10,031 nucleotides of DNA from JAJZSS01 sp964463505 (GTDB taxonomy: Bacteria; Chloroflexota; Anaerolineae; Anaerolineales; UBA4823): positions 1 to 10,031 of the forward strand of contig CAYXDC010000094.1 in the NCBI GenBank assembly GCA_964463505.1, read 5' to 3'. Within the stretch, counting starts at the first letter, position 1. The number at the start of each line of letters is the position of its first letter. Below are positions 6,310-10,031 of this stretch, piece by piece. Made by a program: the position numbers and the translations under genes. The notes under the pieces are model-generated. The model saw nothing but the letters and a program-made list of their open reading frames with translations. It had not been told where the DNA came from and searched no databases.

Positions 6310-7740
6310 ATGCACTACCTTCGTGTCGCCAGGGCTCAGTCTGGCCTGATTACTCTTTTGCTCGTTTTCATTTTCATATTCCTGCTAAGCGCTTGCCAGC
6401 CAGACGCGGCTGCTACCCCGCAGATAGCTCCCAATACCGCTGACCCGCTCCTGGCTTCCTCCACGCCTGCACCACCCTCAGCCGCCCAGTCTGAGACTGG
6501 CGCTGCACAGCCAGGTCCAACCCAGGCCAGCCTGGGACAGGCCAGCCCCACCGCCCAACCGCTTGCCGAAACCCCCACTGAGGTCAGTTCATCTGGATCG
6601 AGCTCTACCAGCCCAGGTGGGGTTAGCCCCACCCCGACCGCAGAGCAACCCACCCAGCCAGCCCCCACACAGACCTCACCCACCGCCACAGCCGCCTCCA
6701 CGGGCTCAGGCTCGGCTGCTTCTTCAACAGCTGCCTGCACCGATAAAGCTGCCTTCTACGGCGATGTGACCATCCCCGACGATACCGGCTTCGAGCAGGG
6801 CGTCGGTTTCACCAAAACCTGGCGCTTCCGCAACGAAGGCGACTGCACCTGGGATGAAACCTACGCCATGGTCTTCGCCGGCGGCGAGATCCTCAACGGC
6901 CCGCTCAGTGCTCCGCTTTCCATGCGCGTTGCCCCGGGTGAGATCGCCAACCTGTCCATCGACCTGCGCACCCCTGATCGCGGCGGCGTGTTCCGCAGCT
7001 ACTGGGAGTTCCAGAACCCGCAGGGAGCGCGCTTCGGCACCGGCGCTGGCGGTCATGAACCCTTCTGGGCGCAGGTCATCGTTAGCTGGATGCCGCCGGC
7101 TGGCGGAAATTCTGGCGGCTCAGGTAGTGGCTCGGGTGGCAGCGCAGGGGGCAGCTCACCCACCACCCCGCCTGCCACGCCGGCTTCTGGGGGGGGCTCC
7201 CCCACTGCCACACCCGAGGCGGGCTCGGGCGGCGGTTCAGGTTCTGGCGCCTCACCAACTCCCTCTCCGACGCCTGATCCCAATGCCGGAAACAGCACTG
7301 TCCCCGGCGCGCCTGCCAATTGCCAGGCTAAAGCCAACCCCGGCTTCCTGCAGGTGCTCCTGGGCTTGATCAATCAGGCGCGTGCTGATAACGGCCTCGA
7401 TCCGGTCTCTCCCTCCGCCCCATTGTACGCCGCGGCAGCCGTCCACTCCGCCGACATGGCCTGCAACAATTTCATCAACCACATCGGCTCGGATGGCTCA
7501 TCCTGGTACACGCGCATCGCCGCCCAGGGCTACAGCTACTCCACTGCCCTGGAGAATATCGTGGTGGGTAATCCTGATTTTGGCGGCAACGCCCAGTACG
7601 CCTATAACTGGTGGATGAACAGCCAGGTGCACCGCGACAATATCCTCAACCCCAAAGTCACCGAGCTCGGCTTGGGCTACGTATACAATCCCGCCAGCGA
7701 ATACGGCGGCTACTTCACCCTCGTCCTGGCCCGCCCATAA
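6310..7740 (+). CDS. Lipoprotein with NBR1-type Ig-like domain and CAP (SCP) domain
   Basis: A 476-residue protein from the ATG at 6310. Residues 1-29 are a lipoprotein signal ending in a lipobox LSAC, with Cys29 as the lipidation site, so the protein should be anchored on the outer face of the membrane. A Pro/Ser/Thr-rich spacer (about 30-140) leads to an Ig-like domain of the kind first described in NBR1 (about 143-259), recognised from FTKTWRFRNEGDCTWDETYA and the PFWAQVIV end. A second Gly/Ser/Pro-rich linker (260-337) leads to a C-terminal CAP/SCP domain (about 344-476). Its usual motifs are present: HSADMA, FINHIGSDGSSW, ENI with Glu415, and QVHRDNILNPKVTELGLGYV with His441. CAP proteins bind lipids or other ligands, or occasionally act as hydrolases; the bacterial role is mostly unknown. 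The flexible linkers suggest a stalk across the envelope. An 8-G run lies in the second linker (7189-7196). Confidence 0.9.
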   Translation: MHYLRVARAQSGLITLLLVFIFIFLLSACQPDAAATPQIAPNTADPLLASSTPAPPSAAQSETGAAQPGPTQASLGQASPTAQPLAETPTEVSSSGSSSTSPGGVSPTPTAEQPTQPAPTQTSPTATAASTGSGSAASSTAACTDKAAFYGDVTIPDDTGFEQGVGFTKTWRFRNEGDCTWDETYAMVFAGGEILNGPLSAPLSMRVAPGEIANLSIDLRTPDRGGVFRSYWEFQNPQGARFGTGAGGHEPFWAQVIVSWMPPAGGNSGGSGSGSGGSAGGSSPTTPPATPASGGGSPTATPEAGSGGGSGSGASPTPSPTPDPNAGNSTVPGAPANCQAKANPGFLQVLLGLINQARADNGLDPVSPSAPLYAAAAVHSADMACNNFINHIGSDGSSWYTRIAAQGYSYSTALENIVVGNPDFGGNAQYAYNWWMNSQVHRDNILNPKVTELGLGYVYNPASEYGGYFTLVLARP

Positions 7741-7743
7741 ACT

Positions 7744-7753
7744 GAAAACCGGG
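7744..7753. repeat. Fragment resembling the left arm of the stem-loop element
   Basis: The ten bases gaaaaccggg (7744-7753), part of a 12-base match beginning ct, are identical to 9859-9868, the left arm of the element at 9860-9908. They are followed by an AT-rich stretch without the partner arm. A short separate inverted repeat, aataag (7767-7772) with cttatt (7787-7792), lies just downstream. This is probably a decayed copy or a chance match. Confidence 0.35.
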
Positions 7754-7773
7754 ATATTTTTGCATAAATAAGA

Positions 7774-7779
7774 TATACT
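7774..7779 (+). promoter_or_regulatory. Possible -10 box upstream of the repeat-membrane protein
   Basis: TATACT lies 40 bases before the ATG at 7820 within an AT-rich patch. No -35 match is found at 16-18 bases upstream. The gap to the CAP gene is only 79 bases, so this gene may instead be read from the CAP promoter. Confidence 0.3.
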
Positions 7780-7819
7780 CTATCCACTTATTCGAGCTCA
7801 GAGCGGGAGAACAATCCCT

Positions 7820-9829
7820 ATGGCTTGCTCCATTACCATCGACCTGAATACAGCTCAAATGCTTCAGGATACTGCCGGCTCCCCGCCCAGCAGCATCCAG
7901 GTCAGCGGCGCAGCCTCCGAGTGCGAAAAAGTCAACGTTTATCTGGTCGGGCTGAATCCCACCACTGAGGTCTCTGCGACCGTGGTCGAAGGTGTTTGGC
8001 AGGCCATATTCAACGCCCCCAACGATTTCAATCCAGACGACTTCCCGTGCGGCGTCGCAGACATCAAGATCACCGCCTACTGTACGGATGATCCCGACTG
8101 CAAGGTCGATACGGCCATTCCTGTGCTCAATTGCGTCCCGCGCGACTGCCCTCCCCAGGCCACCTGTATCGTCTATCGCGACAATAACCCCAATGACCTG
8201 GTTGACCTGGCTGAATGTCTCTCGCCCGGCCTGTACACCGTTGCCGTCATCGACCCCGCCACCCCGGCTGCCTCTTATCTGTGGAGCCTGAACGGGGTAT
8301 CCCAGCCTGCCGCCAGCGGGAATGGCCTGAACGCATTTGAAATTACCCTGGCCGTCGGCGACGACCCGCAGTCGGTCAGCGTCATTGTGTCCCTGTCTAC
8401 CTCAGGCGCCGCCTGTCTGCTCTCCACCGCTGCAACCCTGCTGGTGTGCGAAACGCCTGAGCCTGAAGAATGCGACAGTGAGGTTGAGATTCAGGTCAGT
8501 CAAATTAACACTCGCTTCCCCGACCTTTCCGGATGCCTCTCCCAGGGCGCTTATACCATCGCTGTCACCTACCCCACCGGGGATGATGTCAGCTACGGCT
8601 GGAGCGTGGATAATGATCTGCAACCGGGTGAAACCGGAGCACAATTCAACTATACACTCCTGGCCGGTGAAACTCACACCATCCAGGTAGTCGCCGCTCA
8701 AGCCGGCTGCCCGCCTGTCCCTGGCAGTGTCACACTCACCGCCTGCGCCGCCGAGCCCGAATGCGCCGAGGAAGTCGCCTGGCAGGTTGTCGATGGCCAC
8801 CGCCAGCCTGTGGACTTAAATGACGATTGCCTGCCCCCTGGCAGGTATACTGTCGTCGTTCAGGCGCCTACCGGACCCACTGTTTCCTATCGCTGGATTC
8901 TCAACGGTTCGGAGCAGCCTGGCGAGAGCGGCAGCGCCTATTCTGTGGTTCTGGAGGCAGGTGGCAATGCGGAAATCGGTGTTATCGTTCAGCAGTCTGA
9001 TTGTCCGGAGATCAGCGCCCGCCTGAAATTGACCGGCTGCGAGCCTCCCGACGAGCGCGATTGTCCCGGCCTGGTGAGCCTGGTCGTGCGCGATGCACAG
9101 AACAATCCAGTTGACCCGGATGATTGCCAGCAGCCAGGAGTTTATTCGCTACAGGTTACCCAGCCCTCCAGCCCAGGGACTACTTATACCTGGTCCGTCG
9201 ATGGCCAGGTGCAGGCTGGAGAAACGACCAGCACGCTCCTCGTCTCCCTGGAGGCATCCGATCCGGTCAACGTGGCTGTGAGCGTCACGCCTACTGGCTG
9301 CCCGACCCGTCCTGCCGGTACGACTCTGACGCCCTGTCAGGACGATGACGATAATGATGACGAGGTTGTCTTGCCTCCGCCGCCATCCTGGTGCCCTATA
9401 TTGCTCATCAGCGGTCTGGCAGCCTTTTTCATCGGCCTGGTTTTAATCTGGGCTGGAATGTGCACGGGCAACGTACCCATGGCGGTTGTCGGCGGTGTTC
9501 TGGCGGTCGTTGGCATGGCGCTGCTGATCGCCTGGGCTTTTCTCTGCGGAACTAAACGCGGTGGTTGCCGCATATTCGCCCGCCTGCTCCAGATTCTGAG
9601 CATCATAACGATTATCTTCGGAATCATCTCTGCGATATTTGGTGTGATTGCCGCGGTTTGTGCGGTGATCACCAGCCCCGGTGTGATCACCGAGATCATT
9701 TGCGCCATTCCCGGCGCCTGCGGGCTGGGTGCAGTGATCGATTTTGTCTTATCCGGTTTCCTGACCGCAATCCTGGCCCTGATATTTGTGGAGGTCTGCA
9801 CTGGCCTGACTTCCTCCGATAACAATTAG
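7820..9829 (+). CDS. Membrane protein with four cysteine-framed repeats and C-terminal TM domain; function unknown
   Basis: A 669-residue protein. Residues 1-105 form a Cys-containing beta-rich domain. Four related repeats follow (about 110-210, 218-309, 315-407, 415-506), each framed by four cysteines. In repeats 2-4 the Cys spacing is 21-22, 58 and 12 residues (C218/239/297/309, C315/337/395/407, C415/436/494/506); repeat 1 is looser. Shared features are C..PG.Y near the start and Y.W(S/I)(L/V)(N/D)(G/N) followed in repeats 2-4 by QPGE or AGE, resembling Ig- or PKD-like sandwiches. An acidic Asp-rich linker (507-515) and a Pro run lead to hydrophobic segments at about 526-548, 553-576, 588-618 and 640-661. 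There is no N-terminal signal peptide, and a stop at 7769 in frame excludes a longer start. The basic loop GTKRGGCRIFAR (577-588) suggests a cytoplasmic N-terminus. GGGAG at 7805-7809 is the ribosome site. No named family is recognised. Confidence 0.85.
   Translation: MACSITIDLNTAQMLQDTAGSPPSSIQVSGAASECEKVNVYLVGLNPTTEVSATVVEGVWQAIFNAPNDFNPDDFPCGVADIKITAYCTDDPDCKVDTAIPVLNCVPRDCPPQATCIVYRDNNPNDLVDLAECLSPGLYTVAVIDPATPAASYLWSLNGVSQPAASGNGLNAFEITLAVGDDPQSVSVIVSLSTSGAACLLSTAATLLVCETPEPEECDSEVEIQVSQINTRFPDLSGCLSQGAYTIAVTYPTGDDVSYGWSVDNDLQPGETGAQFNYTLLAGETHTIQVVAAQAGCPPVPGSVTLTACAAEPECAEEVAWQVVDGHRQPVDLNDDCLPPGRYTVVVQAPTGPTVSYRWILNGSEQPGESGSAYSVVLEAGGNAEIGVIVQQSDCPEISARLKLTGCEPPDERDCPGLVSLVVRDAQNNPVDPDDCQQPGVYSLQVTQPSSPGTTYTWSVDGQVQAGETTSTLLVSLEASDPVNVAVSVTPTGCPTRPAGTTLTPCQDDDDNDDEVVLPPPPSWCPILLISGLAAFFIGLVLIWAGMCTGNVPMAVVGGVLAVVGMALLIAWAFLCGTKRGGCRIFARLLQILSIITIIFGIISAIFGVIAAVCAVITSPGVITEIICAIPGACGLGAVIDFVLSGFLTAILALIFVEVCTGLTSSDNN
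8147..9337 (+). repeat. Four protein-level repeats within the membrane-protein gene
   Basis: The segment encodes residues 110-506, four units of about 92-101 residues each starting and ending with cysteine. They are clearly homologous in protein pattern but strongly diverged in DNA, so the duplications are old, unlike the near-identical SPDG cores in the WD40 gene. Confidence 0.75.
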
Positions 9830-9859
9830 CTTCTCACGTTCCAGTCCCCCTCTCACCTG

Positions 9860-9908
9860 AAAACCGGGTTTTTCGAGCTCGCCTTTTGAGCTCAAAACCT
9901 GGTTTTTT
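9860..9908. terminator. Bidirectional terminator-like stem-loop, copy 2 of the intergenic element
   Basis: The left arm runs 9860-9880 (aaaaccggg, T-run, then gagctc) and the right arm 9888-9908 (gagctc, then aaaacctggtttttt), around the loop gcctttt. The pairing includes one G-T and an unpaired base or two. The right arm ends in a run of six T, as in a rho-independent terminator, 30 bases after the stop of the 7820-9829 gene. The convergent transporter gene ends at 9910, directly beside it, so the element can serve both. Confidence 0.75.
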
Positions 9909-9909
9909 C

Positions 9910-10031
9910 TCACCCAGCAATCAACCCCACCCCCACCACGCACAGCAGCACCCCCGCCCACTGCCACCTGCCCACGCGCTCCTTCAACACCATCCCCGCG
10001 TAGTGGCTGCCCGGATACGTGTCCACGATCC
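9910..10031 (-). CDS. DMT/EamA-family transporter, C-terminal end (partial)
   Basis: Reading the minus strand inward from the window edge gives 39 residues before a TGA at 9910-9912; the rest of the gene lies beyond the window. The pattern TYPGSHYAGMVLKERVGRWQW then GVLLCVVGVGLIAG matches the last two segments of EamA-type drug/metabolite transporters: a helix with a conserved Pro, the L-x-E-R motif, a Trp/Gln and a final Gly-rich hydrophobic helix. Substrate cannot be inferred. Its end abuts the stem-loop at 9860-9908. It is too short to exclude other small-helix permeases, but the combination of motifs is characteristic. Confidence 0.65.
   Translation of the reverse strand, partial: IVDTYPGSHYAGMVLKERVGRWQWAGVLLCVVGVGLIAG

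Overview
The window looks like chromosomal DNA from a GC-rich bacterium of the Chloroflexota, most likely Anaerolineae. This rests on gene content, not on a search: a membrane-tethered coiled-coil/WD40 protein of the STAND type, a lipoprotein joining an NBR1-type Ig-like domain to a CAP domain, and a secreted protein ending in a short Phe-Leu-Pro tail. All of these are typical of that phylum. No rRNA, tRNA, CRISPR array, transposase or phage gene is visible.

Layout: (1) 1-2334 (+) is the C-terminal part of a large WD40 protein (coiled coil, one transmembrane helix, 14 WD40 repeats). (2) 2335-2648 is intergenic and holds two palindromic elements. (3) 2649-3578 (-) is an AT-rich gene of unknown function. 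It is interrupted by two in-frame stop codons but still has a near-consensus promoter at 3617-3645. It lies in an AT-rich island (about 2475-3964) that contrasts strongly with the GC-rich flanks. (4) 3965-5155 (-) is an MFS permease. (5) 5242-6015 (-) is a secreted protein of unknown function. (6) 6016-6309 is a divergent promoter region. (7) 6310-7740 (+) is the NBR1-Ig/CAP lipoprotein. (8) 7820-9829 (+) is a 669-residue membrane protein with four cysteine-framed repeats of about 92-101 residues and a C-terminal multi-helix membrane domain. (9) 9860-9908 is a terminator-like stem-loop between convergent genes. (10) 9910-10031 (-) is the C-terminal end of a DMT/EamA-type transporter.

How the genes relate: 5242-6015, 6310-7740 and 7820-9829 form a block of envelope-associated proteins, two of them divergently transcribed. 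The MFS and DMT genes are ordinary transporters. The WD40 protein is a signalling or scaffold protein whose N-terminal effector/ATPase part lies outside the window. No single pathway links all of them.

The points most worth a second look are: the repeat-plus-membrane protein at 7820-9829, which lacks a signal peptide and whose charge pattern suggests a cytoplasmic N-terminus; the doubly interrupted AT-rich gene; and an intergenic stem-loop family whose two full copies differ by compensatory base-pair changes.
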